This document shows positions 1 through 10,574 of a stretch of 64,000 nt of DNA, piece after piece (position 1 is the first letter of the stretch; every line of letters starts with the position of its first letter). The position numbers and the translations under genes are program-made. Location of the stretch: assembly GCA_032358255.1 (NCBI GenBank), contig JAULBX010002002.1:62001-126000 (forward strand). The letters run 5' to 3'. Source of the DNA: Heterotrichella gracilis. Lineage: Eukaryota > Sar > Xanthophyceae > Tribonematales > Xanthonemataceae. Below the pieces are notes generated by a model that searched no databases, was not told the origin of the DNA, and saw nothing but the letters and a program-made list of their open reading frames with translations.

Positions 1-633
1 CCACCAATTTGCATGTGCCATGTTTTGCATTAAGTCCCAACTTTCCGATGGCCGCCCATTTGTACAAGGATCCTGGTGCACAAAGCCACCCCGCGCACAG
101 TCACTGCAAATAGCGTCTTTCTAACGTCTGACCGCTTGCTAGACACAGTGGGCCTCGCGTCTTGTGGGTTCAGAAGGTGACAAAGTCAAGCTGCCCATGC
201 TCCAAGGTACCCTCGATGCTTCTCAGTGCAAAGAACCTAGGTGGATCTCTCAGCAGTGTGCAAACCAGCTGCAGGCAGTCAAGCCAAGCCCAGGCCCTGA
301 GTGAGCAGATGCAAGGGCACCCTGCTTCTCAGTGCCAAAACCCTACGGAAAACCCCTTAAGGGGACTGCCAGTAAACTGTAGCAGGTGTTTACACTCTCC
401 TGCTCCCGATCATACCAGTCCCAAATGTTTGGACAACTACCGGCAGGAACAACCACGTCCACTCACTGTATTTCATTACAATAAAAAGCCTAGTGCAATA
501 AATATACCTTGCTGTCAACGGTGCAACAAGCTACGTCATGTATATACAGTGTGTCACTACGAAAATCATGGCAAGAAAACCAACCCAACACAACGCCGTC
601 AACCCAGCTGCACCCACCCACACACCCTGCGCG
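1..633. other. No recognised gene at the left edge
   Basis: I see no convincing gene on either strand. The open frames here have no recognisable domain and no phase-consistent splice borders. The part nearest 633 is probably the 3' untranslated region of the minus-strand membrane-protein gene. Confidence 0.5.
476..480 (-). terminator. Candidate TGTAA polyadenylation signal
   Basis: TTACA on the plus strand reads TGTAA on the minus strand, the usual green-algal polyadenylation signal. It lies about 155 bases after the stop codon of the minus-strand gene ending at 634. A five-base motif is common by chance, so the call rests on position only. Confidence 0.3.
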
Positions 634-993
634 CTACACCTGCTCACCACCTGCGTGTTTCTTCCCATTGTGCTCTTCCTTGTATGGCTCAAACTCCCAG
701 GGGCTGCCCGCCGCCCACAGCATCCCCTTGAGGGGCGCCTTGATCAGCATCTCCATCACATTCCACAGCAGCTGCGCAACCATGCCGATGGGGCAGCAGA
801 TGATCTTCACGGGGAGCAGCAGGATCCACACCACCACCCCCAGCACCGTCATGATCAGGAGGAGGGGCAGGCAGATGATGATGATGATCCAGCGCAGGAA
901 GGTGGGGCACCCAGCGTCCTCCTCGGCATGGTCCTGCTTGCCACCTTGGGCGGATTGGTGGCCAGCTTGCGTGGAGGCAGGCTTGTGTGTTGC
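634..993 (-). CDS. Small conserved-looking membrane protein, terminal exon
   Basis: Open frame of 119 codons after a clear 3' splice site (AG at 995-994) to TAG at 636-634. The N-terminal part is polar (Gln, His, Ala-rich). A long hydrophobic stretch follows from about residue 35 to 80, opening FLRWIIIIICLPLLL and containing LLPVKIICCPIG, consistent with two close membrane segments or a hairpin. The tail is charged (EFEPYKEEHNGKK). The aligned hydrophobic frame and the splice acceptor make it a real gene. The family is not recognised and no function is proposed. The first exon was not found: upstream ATGs near 1092 and 1206 do not give a matching phase. A GTGAGC donor close to the stop leaves open that the frame is spliced onward to another 3' exon. 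Confidence 0.6.
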   Translation of the reverse strand, partial: ATHKPASTQAGHQSAQGGKQDHAEEDAGCPTFLRWIIIIICLPLLLIMTVLGVVVWILLLPVKIICCPIGMVAQLLWNVMEMLIKAPLKGMLWAAGSPWEFEPYKEEHNGKKHAGGEQV

Positions 994-1411
994 CTGCCGA
1001 TAGCAAAACAATTTATCAGTGAATAAAGTAACGTGCGTCAGTAGCTATTCCCCACCCTCCCGCCAGTGACCGAGAAAATGCCGCCCTGCCATTGACCGCA
1101 GTGGCTGTCAGGCGTCGCCAGGTTCAAATGCAGCAATCATGCCTTTCTTGCCAGGACTGGTGCGCGGACTGGTGGGTTTAAATGGAGCAACATAGCCTTT
1201 CAAAATAAAAATAAAAAGCACAACTAATGTAAAAACGGGGAATATAAAAGGAGGAAAACAAACATGGACAACAAGCCTCAACGTCAAGGGCTGGGGTCAA
1301 GGAGAGTCATTTTTGACAAAAGGGCAGGCTGAAGGGGCATTCAAATACTGGGGCGGGGAGGGCAGGGAAGAGGTAACATGATCCAACCTAATAAATAATT
1401 GCGGGCCTGGG
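994..1411. other. Upstream part of the membrane-protein gene and 3' flank of the BRO1 gene
   Basis: This stretch should hold the missing 5' exon of the gene ending at 634 and the 3' untranslated region of the BRO1-domain gene. Around 1130-1205 two imperfect copies of a roughly 50-base segment (caggttcaaatg.. / gggtttaaatgg.., each followed by a cctttc-like end) sit side by side. Confidence 0.4.
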
Positions 1412-4400
1412 TCAGCAAATGCAGCAGCAGCAGCCAGCGGCCGACGCCTCTTGTTTGGAGGGTTTGGAGGGTTTAGTGGTGGGTTCACTGCCAAGCGGGT
1501 CAGCGTCATCCTTGTCTGGCTTCACCACATCCCCCTGCAGGGTCAGGGTTTAGGGTTTCAGGACATCCCGTGCAGGATTAGGAGTTAGGGTTTCAGGACA
1601 ACCTTCCTGCAAAGGAGACCCAGATGTGCAGAGCGCTCTCGATGTGCTGGCAAAGCAAATTTCCACCTAGTAACCCTAGGGGATTGCAAGCGCTGTGCTG
1701 CTGTGTGACGTGGAGCAGGTAACTGCCACATGCATTGCACGTGCTCCGATGCACCTGGGTCACGCACGGGCACCCAAAGCATACTCTGAGACAACCACCA
1801 CTCGCAAATTCCAATGAAGCATGTTGTGCACCCCTCGGCTAACCTTCCACACTATGCCAACCGAGGCTAACATAAATCTCGGGAGCCCTATAATAGGAGA
1901 GCCTTACCGCTGCACTCCCCGCCGCCGCCGCCGCGCCCGCCGCCGCCGCCGTGCCTGCCGCCGCCACCGGCACCGACATGGACAGATCCACAAAGCTGCG
2001 CACCCCCTTGGCCCCCTCAGACAGGGGTGGTAGGGCATAGGGGATGGGGGATGCCAGCCGCTGGCCCGCGGGGGCCTCGGGGAGGTCCTGTGGCACGGCC
2101 TGGAAGTACACCGCCTGGTTCTCTGTGGTCGCCTTCTTGGCGATGGTGTCCACGCACTCGCGCAGGGCCTGAGGGGAAGAAGAGGGGGCCATGGTGTCAG
2201 GATTACAGCAACGGCTGGTGCATGGGTGCGGCGTGCACGATGGTAGGGGATATAGTAGACAGGAGGGTAGTGCCTTGAGGGTCCTGCGGCACAGCCTGGT
2301 GTAGTACTCAGCCTGAAAGTACAGACAGGGACAGGGGCATAGCATCCACATGACGCCAAAATCCCATCTCCTATAGCCCCCAACATCCCCGCCCATATCA
2401 AAGTAGTGGTGCCCCAAATCCTCCATGTGCGCTTATCGCCCAAAACACAACCAGTGATAAGCCGTCATTTAAATACCCAGCAGTGACCAAAAAAGCCTAC
2501 CATGTCAAAGTAGTGGTGCTCAACGTCGTCTGTGTGGGGCTCTGCCCTGTCATACACCACCGCCAGCTTGCGAGCCGCCTCGGCGCACTTTGTGGCCTCC
2601 CCTGCGCACCGCACCGCTGCGCCCCCCTGGTCCTCCTTCAGCTTGGACAGGGCTGCAGGGGCCACCACACCCGCCACTGTCAGCAACAGCTACAAGCTAA
2701 ATGCTGTAATCACAGTGGGGTGCATACACATGCATGGCCAAAGTGGGCTGCATACACATGCATGACCAAAAGTGGGGTACAACCACATGCATGGCCAAGG
2801 CGAGACGCATCCACATGCATGACCAGAGTGGGGTGCATCCACATGCATGGCAAAAGTGGGGTGCATTCACATGCATGGCAAGAGTGGGATGCATTCACAT
2901 GCATGACCAACGTGGGATGCACTCCTGCGGCTTCATCCAGTGCATCAGCAATTCCCCTAATGGAAGCCTGGTAATTTTTATGGCTTTCCCCAGAGCTAAA
3001 TTGCTAAAAACAAACGTTACAGTAATCTCAATTGGCTTTTTTTGCAGTGTGTTTTTCCGGAGCGTTTTGAAACTGAACAGTTTCCCCGTGATATTATTCC
3101 AGTCACGGATTCTCCAGGTAGGCATGCATGACGCACCTTGGAATGCATACATGTACGCCTGGAAGCTGGCCTGCTTGTATGCAGCGAACTCCCCCAGCTT
3201 TGTCTTCAACCCCTTGAGAGCCACACCAGCCTGGCCATACAGCGACGCGGTCTCCGCCGCAAGACCTGCGATGGCATAATAGTTAGTACAGAAAAATGGA
3301 CGTAATGATGAAAAGCCCGCTGCAGAAGGGACTTGACTTGGATCCATTTACGGATAAAAAAAAGCAGAAAGAAAGAGAAAACCATAGACAACTCCCAAGC
3401 ACAACGGTTCTCAACCCCGGGGAGGCACGCGAAGAGTATCACGCGCCTTACATGCAGGAAAGGAATTTCCGCAGCATTCCAAGTATACATTAGGTTTCAG
3501 GCTCTGGAGTTAGGGGTTTTAGCCTGATCACCCCAACATACCTGCGATGAGGCTGGCCTGGTTCCCCTTGGCGATGGCTCGAATGACGCTCACCCCCTGG
3601 GCGTCGCCCAGCGCGGTGTGCTGGAGCGCTTCCAGGCCGCCAGCTGTCATGTCCAGGGTGGGCAGTGGAGCAGGCAGCTGTGGGGCCAATGAGGTGGCCA
3701 CAAAGTTGAGCAGTCCAGCTGCTTCCCGCAGGCGTCGATAGGCCTGTGGCAAGGGGGTTGAGGATGGGATTTATGGAACTGGGGAATGGGCGGTGTTCAC
3801 GTAACAGCATTGGTTGCACCGCCTGCGACGGGCTTTTTTAATTTTAATGTACTGCCTTTTTTCGGCACAATCCACCCCATCCGTCAACCACCGCTGCCTT
3901 AATCACCGCCGCACCACCCACCCCCCTACACCACCGCCCACTATCCCACTCCCTACCAATGCCCCCATCCAACAGCATGGCCAGCTAACTGCTCCATGCC
4001 TATCTTGCGCGTCGTCCGCAAACAGCGCCGCAGCCACCACTCACCAGTATGCATCCCACCACCACCGTCCCCACCACCCACCACCAGTATGCATCCCAAC
4101 ACCACCGTCCCCACCACCCACCACCAGTTTGCATCCCACCACCACCGTCCCCACCACCCACCACTCGCCAGCACCGCCACCAACCCAACCACCCACCAGC
4201 ATGGCCGCTTCGCTCGCCGCGCCCTGCCTGTGCTCCTTGCCTATACGATACGCCTCCTGCATCTTGTACAGGGCCGCCGCCACTATCGCCGATGCAGCCT
4301 CAAACACTGCATCAGCCCCCTTCCCCTCCGGGGATCCCGGGGCAGCCAGGGGGTCTGTCCACTGGGTGGGGACAGAAGCCCTGAGCTGCAGCTTGCTCGA

Positions 4401-5741
4401 ATTTGGGGCACCTGGAGGGGAGGGGGCAAGATGAGGTAGGATGCAATTGGGGGGTGTTGGATTATGGGAGGGGGATGTAAGGTAAGTTGCTTTTAAGCAG
4501 CAATTGTGACGAGACTGGTGCATCAAAGAGCACTATTTTATGATGCAAAAGTTGTTGAGCTTAAGAAAGATGTCTATCAATCAAATCTGCCAGCGCCAAG
4601 GTCTCCTTCACTCCCAACTCCCACCCTGCCGCTGCTGACAACCCATTGTGCAGTGCGTGCACGGCCACCACGTACAACTTGCAATGCACGCACTGTTCAT
4701 CATTCTATGGGCAAGGGTGGCCATCTTGTGCAATGCAAGCTCTGCCATCACGGCATGGTCATTCCACCCCCGCACCTGCATACGCCGAGGGCGGCCCCTC
4801 CGCCCCCTCCCCACCCATGTCGATCATCACGTCCCCCCCCTGCTCCTCCCCCCCTTGCGGCATCAGCAGCTGCAGCCCCGCCAGGTAGTCCTGCAGCCCC
4901 CCCTCCACAGCCCCTGTGTTACTCCCCTGAAGGTGGTCCAGCAGCAGGGCGCGTGAGTCGGTCAGGCTGCTTGCCATCACCTTGAGCAGGGAATCAAGCT
5001 CCTTGGTGTCGGTGACCTGAGGAAATCGCAGGGTTTAAGGTTTAGGTTGCTAAGCATTAATTTGCTTGGGTGAGAGGCTGCGCTGCTCTGGCGGCGTTGC
5101 CCTGCATGTTTGTGCGGGTGCAGGGTGTACGCTTTAGGGTTTAGGGTACAGGCTGCTTGCCACCACCTTGAGCAGCGAGTCCAGCTCCTTGGTGTCGATG
5201 ACCTGCAGGAATTGGGGGTTTAGGGTTTAGGGTTCAGGCTGCTAGTCATCACTTTGCTTGGGGTTTAGAAGTTACGCCACTATCCGGCGACGGTGGCTTG
5301 TATGTGTGCAGGGGTGCAGGGTGAGCTTTCAGGTGTAGGGTTCAGGCAGTTTTGGCTGTTCCACCACAGTGAGGTTAAGGGTCAAGCTCTTTGGCATCGT
5401 TGACCTGCAGGCGCGGGAGGGGTTGGGTTTTAGTTCCTAGCATGTAGGGTTCCTAAGGGTTGGGTATGAACCCCAGCAGCGCCATATGCAGCCCGCTGGG
5501 GAGGGGGAGGGGTGGTGGGGGTATTGCGTACCGAGAGCGACAGCTGCTTCTGGACGTCCTTGATGAGCTTTTTAAAGTCTGGCGCTTTAGAGGAGGTCTT
5601 CAGCTTGGGGCCAAAGAAGTGCATCTTGATGGACACGTTGTCCCCACCCCCAAACGCCACTTTGGTTGGCAGGCCTGCTACCTCAGACCCTAAGGCAGGG
5701 CTTTCGACAGCTGCTGCTGGTGGGCTTTCGGCGGTTGCCAT
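1412..5741 (-). CDS. BRO1-domain (ALIX-like) protein with C-terminal cysteine cluster
   Basis: Eight exons join in frame: 5741-5532, 5016-4776, 4411-4197, 3743-3542, 3265-3137, 2676-2501, 2168-1908, 1534-1412, giving 518 residues. BRO1 domains are banana-shaped helical modules that bind ESCRT-III on endosomes. The hallmark is in exon 7, where TTENQAVYFQAVPQDLP corresponds to the family's end-F-x-Y-H-E-R-VP segment, followed by the domain-closing loop. The start KMHFFGPKLK and the helix-rich middle also fit. The protein is close to a bare BRO1 domain, like the plant endosomal-targeting BRO1-like proteins, without ALIX's V domain. An alanine-rich linker leads to a last exon ending in four cysteines, Ile and Cys, suggesting palmitoylation or prenylation. 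Introns hold minisatellites and tandem copies of exon edges. The family call is good; endosomal function is inferred. Confidence 0.75.
1535..1612 (+). repeat. Exon-edge tandem repeat before the last BRO1-gene exon
   Basis: About three units of roughly 42 bases follow one another: a copy of the exon-8 edge with its CTGCAG acceptor, then TTAGGGTTT-type sequence, then a decayed copy (catcccgtgcagg), then another (ccttcctgcaaagg). On the sense strand each unit looks like CCCTAAAC-rich sequence followed by an acceptor. Confidence 0.55.
2715..2922 (+). repeat. 28-bp minisatellite in intron 5 of the BRO1 gene
   Basis: Seven units of 28 or 29 bases plus a partial eighth, each of the type GTGGGGTGCATNCACATGCA then TGGCAAAA. 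Units differ at a few positions, so this is an old diverged array. It has no spacers, so it is not a CRISPR array. Confidence 0.9.
3303..3445 (+). repeat. Dispersed repeat, copy A
   Basis: The segment shares ordered blocks with 17013-17105: taatgatgaaaagcccgc, gaaaaccat.g.caactccc and ccccggggaggca.gc.aaga. Copy A has about 40 extra bases, partly A-rich, between the first two blocks. It lies in intron 4 of the BRO1 gene. No coding potential is seen. Confidence 0.7.
4046..4165 (+). repeat. 40-bp minisatellite, three units
   Basis: Three near-identical 40-base units start AGTATGCATCCCACC (one has AGTTTGC) and end in a run of CCACCACC. It lies just inside intron 3 of the BRO1 gene, next to its donor site. 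Confidence 0.9.
4964..5407 (+). repeat. Tandem duplications of the exon-2 edge of the BRO1 gene
   Basis: The authentic acceptor edge of exon 2 (4964-5019) is repeated at 5150-5205 with 5 mismatches over 56 bases by my count, and again, more decayed, ending near 5405. The period is about 190 bases. Each unit contains TTTAGGGTTTAGGG-type sequence and a copy of the internal segment tttgcttggg. A further short copy of the first seven codons (VTDTKEL) lies at about 5849-5874, upstream of the ATG exon. Confidence 0.85.
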
Positions 5742-7313
5742 CGTGCAGGGTCCTTGACGCTAGAGTAGCAAGGCAGTCACACCCACCGCAGCTGGTACCA
5801 CGACTGGTGTTGGGCAAAGTTTTGCTGTATCTGGCACCAGTACCCGTCCACTTAGCTCCTTAGTATCCGTGACCTGATGGACAGAAATATGTGGTTGTAG
5901 GAAGGGGATGTAACAACGGCCAAGAAGAACCCTCTCCGTTATGGTGACAGCTGGGTCCCAGTCACATGCATATTCAGGATGCATGCATGCATATGCATTG
6001 CAGGATGCCTGTACCGGTTTCGACACACAATCCTGACCGCAGACACCTGTCTGCACCAACCTGGGGTCTGTGCTTGAACGCTTCGAACAGTACCGACGAC
6101 GGTATGGAACAAGCCAAGGGCGTACCGGTCTCCAGGTGAGAAGCAGTTTGCATGAGTTGCAACCAGTGCTGGGTTGTTTACCGTGCACGACAGTGGCGGG
6201 TGGTCGACCGATTTACAGTAACAGCAACTTCACGGTACCGAAGGTCCGGAGCAAGTATGCTATGCCGAGATGGTATCATCAGCGCTGATACTGGGCGAGG
6301 CAGGTCCACAGCAAGTCCTGACTGCCAGTTGGCACAGCACCCAAATAAAAAGAAGGAGGCGCTTTCACGGCGTTACAAGTTGACACACAAGTTAACCTAT
6401 AGGTTACAAAAAACTGTGCACAGCTGCACTTCCTGTAAAATATGGGCTAATATGTGACTGTCGCTAGGTGTACAGGATTTGACTGCCACGCCCCGATTCT
6501 GCTGCAGTGCCAAAAGTTGCAATATGCCAACCTGGCGTCAAAATGGTACTCGCAAGAGACGTATCAAGTTGTTTCAAGTGGACCAGCTGCCCAGGTTTGC
6601 ATGGCTACCGACCTTTGTATCTCAATGCCAAATGGCATGAATAACATAATGGCAAGGCACATATGTTCTCAGCTGACCTTGTTTTAGCTGTCTAGACACC
6701 GCTGGTATCAGCAGTGCTCGCAAAGATTGACTGAAGGCATGGTAGGACTGACTGCTCATCTGCTGTACTGCTGAAAAGCTTATGACTAAGTAATATCTCC
6801 CTGCTAACGCGCCAAAAGAAAATCTGCAAATCTGCTGCCTCCGCCACGCCCACCCCCACCCCCTCCCTCCCTGTCCCTAGGTGTGGCTCCTCTACTCCCC
6901 AGCTACCCTTAGAGTTTAGCCAAATAACCCCTAGGGTATAGCTATATGAAGCCGAAAAACCTGCCCACCTTGATAGCCACGTTGAACAGCGGGGTGGTAC
7001 TGCAAGGCCATACACCACACGTTAGAGCATTTGCAACTGCGTGCAGCAAGGCAATGGGGTGGTGGGGGACAGTGGTATAAATAGCACTCAAACAACCAAT
7101 GGTGCAAGCATTCTGCAGCCTAGCCAAGGCATTAATATAATATAATTGTGAACACATGCAGAGGGGCATAAGCTTTTCTCCGTACGTGGTACCATACTAG
7201 CATGGCATAGAAGTGCTGGGGTGTTCAGGCAAAGGGTGGACAAGCAGGCACGTGCACTGCATGCGCCATCACCTGAGCAAGGGGGTGCAAGTCAGGATGA
7301 GGGGAGGGTGAGC
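5742..7313. other. Intergenic region between glyoxalase II and BRO1 genes
   Basis: Both flanking genes are on the minus strand, so this holds the BRO1 promoter and the glyoxalase 3' end. Apart from the short exon-2-like fragment at 5849-5874 I see no domain-bearing reading frame. Confidence 0.5.
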
Positions 7314-9658
7314 TCAAGACCTGTCCTTGGCTGCGCGGATGGCTGCAAAGGCCTGGTGGTCGGGGGCGCCTGCTGGCACGCCTGCAACGCAACAACCCGT
7401 TCTTCTTCAGGCTCCTATTTTGGGCCCATTTTACCAATGAACCGCGTGGCATGACTCCACATCCTTACTCAGATACAAATTCACCTGGCCACCAGCACGA
7501 TGGTTTGGTCTCAATGTTGTGCAATGCAAGATTCCGCCTCTGGTCATTACAAGACAACTCACGGGTCACGGATGCCGTCAACCCTTAACCCTAAACCGTC
7601 ACCTAGCTTCGCACGAATGCGAGCATCTGAGGGGCGCAGGAAGGGGTTGGTGGCAAGCTCCACGCTCAGCAGGCTGGGGATTGTGGCCAATCCCTGCAGG
7701 AAGTAAGAAAACAGGGTTGATACAAGGGCAACGCATGGACAGAAGAATGGCGTGCCAAAATACGTAGGCAATGCGGATGCAGGAAACGGTCTGTAGAAAT
7801 ATCTAGCGATCCAGTACCACCGAGGGTAATAAGATAATAATAGGTCCTATTATTATCTTATAACCCTTGGGGTACCACCATGAGATGCCCTAATTAGCAA
7901 GGGTCTGTAATTCCTACATATGCAGGCCTTCCAAAACAGAGCTGGCTGGCGCAGGTGACTCTCATCCAGCTGCACTGGAATGAAGTGAAGGGCATGCTTG
8001 TCACCCACCTTGCTGCGCAGCTCGTCCACCTCCGCCTTGCGCTTCTGCAGCGCCTGGTTGTCTGGGTCCACAGACAGCGCAAACTTTGCGTTGCTCTGGG
8101 TGTACTCGTGGGCGCAGAACACGCGCGTGTCGGGGGGCAGCCCCACCAGCTTGGACAGCGAGGTCCACATCTGCTGGGCTGTGCCCTCAAACAGGCGCCC
8201 GCAGCCCATGGAAAACAGCGTGTCGCCTGGAGTAATGGGGAGGGCAGTGGGTGCGTTAGCTGGTGGACGAGCACGGTTGCAGTGAAAGCAATCACTGTTG
8301 GGTCTAAGATTTCCAGAAGAGGGTTGTGGTTAGGCATTGGTAGCGCTCTGGTCGTATGGAGTGCACGGTGGCCACAACAACTCCTTCTCCAACCATCGTA
8401 CTCCTGGAGGGCACATGCGACCTGGCGGCACCAGCACAAGTCCCACTGCTGCGCTCCATGACCCACCTGGGAACAGCGCCGCAGCGCCCGGCAGCCAGAA
8501 GGTGATGTGCCCCCGCGTGTGGCCCGGGGTGTCAAACACCTTGACCTCCTGCTGCCCCAGCTGCCAGGTCTCCCCGTCCCCAAGCGCCACGTCGATCCCC
8601 GGGATGCGGTCCTTGTCGGCGCTGGGGCCCACAATTTTGCACTTGTACTGCTCCTTGAGCTCCATGTTGCCACCCGTGTGGTCCCAGTGGTGGTGCGTGT
8701 TGAGGATGTAGTCGAGCTTTAGGCCTCTGGGTGCATGGATTTAGGTTCTAGGGCATCGGTGTAGGGTTTAGGGACATCAGGTTGAGGATGTAGTCCAGGC
8801 TCAGGCCCCTGGGTGCTTGCATTTAGGGTTAAGGGTATAGGGTGCAAGCCCTTGGGTGAGAGAAAGCCATGCTGTGCATGTGTATTGGTAGCGCAACCAG
8901 CGGCAAGGCCCCGCAGCTGTGTCACCGCTCCAGATCGCAGCACAAACCCCATACCCCGTTAGGTTCTACAACGTACACATTGGCACGGCAGCACAAAGCA
9001 CAAACTCAAGACCCTAACGAAATACACAACAAGGCAGCTGCTTTCCCTCGCGTGCAGACCCCATGGGGTGTGTCCCAGCGCCACCAGTCTCCCCACCTTG
9101 ACTTGAGTGCCGCAGCCACCTTGGCGGCCTCCGAGGGGTCCACCACTGCTGTCACACCCGCCTGGGGCTCATGCAGCACCCACGCGTAGTTGTCCTGCAG
9201 GCGCAAGGTGGGTGTGGGGCCTGGTGGTGGGGTGGGTGTGGGGGGCTGGTTCATGGGGTGCGCCTTGTAGTGCAGCAAACCTTGGCTAGTTGATGTGGTA
9301 CTGTGTGCAAGCAGCAACCACACGCCCCGGTCGCAAAGGAATGTCCTTGCGTGCACCAGCAAAGGCGATAGCATATACCCCAAAAGGCTTGGATAATGGA
9401 GGGCATCGGTGGCGTGTGTTGGGAAAGGGGTGGCATGGATGGTGCCAGGTTGCAACCACGTACCGATAGGCATGGAACGCGGATGACTTCCAAGTCGGTC
9501 ATGGCAGCGGCAGATGCTGCACGCGCGTGGACGCTATTCCTTGCGGTATTGTGTACTGTGCACCGAGGGTACAGGGCGCGGCTATGGGCACTGATGGCCT
9601 GGCAAGATGTCCTGTATTCAAGTGTGGTACAGATGAATGGTGACTTGCATGCAAGCAT
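7314..9658 (-). CDS. Glyoxalase II (hydroxyacylglutathione hydrolase)
   Basis: Six exons join in frame: 9502-9464, 9194-9097, 8726-8467, 8226-8009, 7693-7603, 7381-7314, giving 257 residues from the ATG at 9502. The enzyme hydrolyses S-lactoylglutathione to D-lactate and glutathione, the second step of methylglyoxal detoxification. The metallo-beta-lactamase core is complete: THHHWDH metal motif, then [24 protein letters not shown] and FCAHEYT. The C-terminal substrate domain ends in NPFLR and [10 protein letters not shown], as in family members. The length matches cytosolic enzymes. An in-frame ATG at 9658 would add about 52 residues rich in Ser, Arg, Cys and Ala, resembling a targeting peptide, so a mitochondrial or plastid form is possible. 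Intron 4 holds a 43-bp palindrome and intron 2 a duplicated exon edge. Confidence 0.95.
7824..7866. repeat. Near-perfect 43-bp palindrome in a glyoxalase II intron
   Basis: Arms of 21 bases flank a single central T at 7845. The inner 16 bases of each arm (ATAAGATAATAATAGG and its complement) match perfectly and one mismatch lies further out. Weaker symmetry (accacc/gagggt against acccttggggt) extends the structure. It is AT-rich in GC-richer surroundings. Confidence 0.9.
8697..8822 (+). repeat. Tandem duplication of the exon-3 edge of glyoxalase II
   Basis: The acceptor edge of exon 3, starting gttgaggatgtagtc at 8699, is repeated 82 bases away at 8781 with 7 mismatches over 47 bases by my count. 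The copies are separated by sequence containing GTAGGGTTTAGGG, and the second is followed by ATTTAGGGTT. Confidence 0.85.
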
Positions 9659-10574
9659 ACCCCATACTATTCTGCAAATATATGCTGCTGATGGCACAGG
9701 GTATGCACTGCTGCGGGAGCAGCGGTTGTTTGAGCACTGTTTATAAGTACTGGTTGGTGCTGCACAAGAGATCCTCCCCGCTCACTGCAACGACTGCAAG
9801 CATACACAGACAAGATCTCCACGAGTGCTGCAGCCAGCCTAGCACCGGTGCTCGTAGCACAGCGCATATTAGGTCATCTTTCTCCCCATACCAGAGCTTG
9901 GCGCGCATGCGATGGCAGGGAGGTCGGGTGGTGGCGAGGTCGAAGTGCGCCCGAGTGCTTTGTGGATGGGTCACTGCCCAGTTGAGAGTCGTGTCACAGC
10001 CAGTGGATGGCGCAACGGCTGGTGCACCGCAACGGCCGTGCCACATCTAGTGGGTTGCCGCAACAGGTCCCGTATATGCATGCACATGCAGAAATGCCCG
10101 CGGTCAGTTTACCACCTCTTGGACTCTACGAGGTTCACGGCGTATCAAAGCGAGTATGCAAAAACGTGGAATAAAGTGTTGTGCGTGGTGTCTTGTTGTC
10201 TCACTGCAATCCTGCTGATTGCCCGCCAAAGCTTGTGGGCAACGGGGAAGGCATGCATACCCCTTGTACTGCGTTACTCGGCGAGTGGCGAAAGGTGAAG
10301 CAGGCTCATAGGTGACAAGCGCTCCACTTGTGCCACACAATCAGAGCTTGCACACGCATCGCGGCTTCCACGCCCAAGCCTAGGGTTTACTCACGGGTTG
10401 TTCACGGTCTTCCAGCGTGTCTAGTAGCTCACAGGCATGAAGGGTCCCAGCGCAACAACTTGGGCAGCTTGGACACCACAGCTGGGAAGGGTGAAGACGC
10501 GTTACCATCCAATACCTGGTATATAGCGCCACTGGTTTGCGTTGTTGCAGCCTTAGATCTCCAGTGGTGCCACA
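9659..10574. other. Divergent intergenic region, glyoxalase II / YAK1
   Basis: This lies between the outward-facing glyoxalase II and YAK1 genes and should hold both promoters and 5' leaders. No coding frame with a recognisable domain is seen. Confidence 0.5.

Noticed and set aside
162-731. Plus-strand open frame of 189 codons
   Set aside because: No domain, begins without splice or promoter logic, and overlaps the antisense hydrophobic coding exon.
2715-2922. CRISPR-like array of short repeats
   Set aside because: The units abut directly with no unique spacers, the array lies in an intron of a eukaryotic gene, and no cas genes are present. It is a minisatellite.
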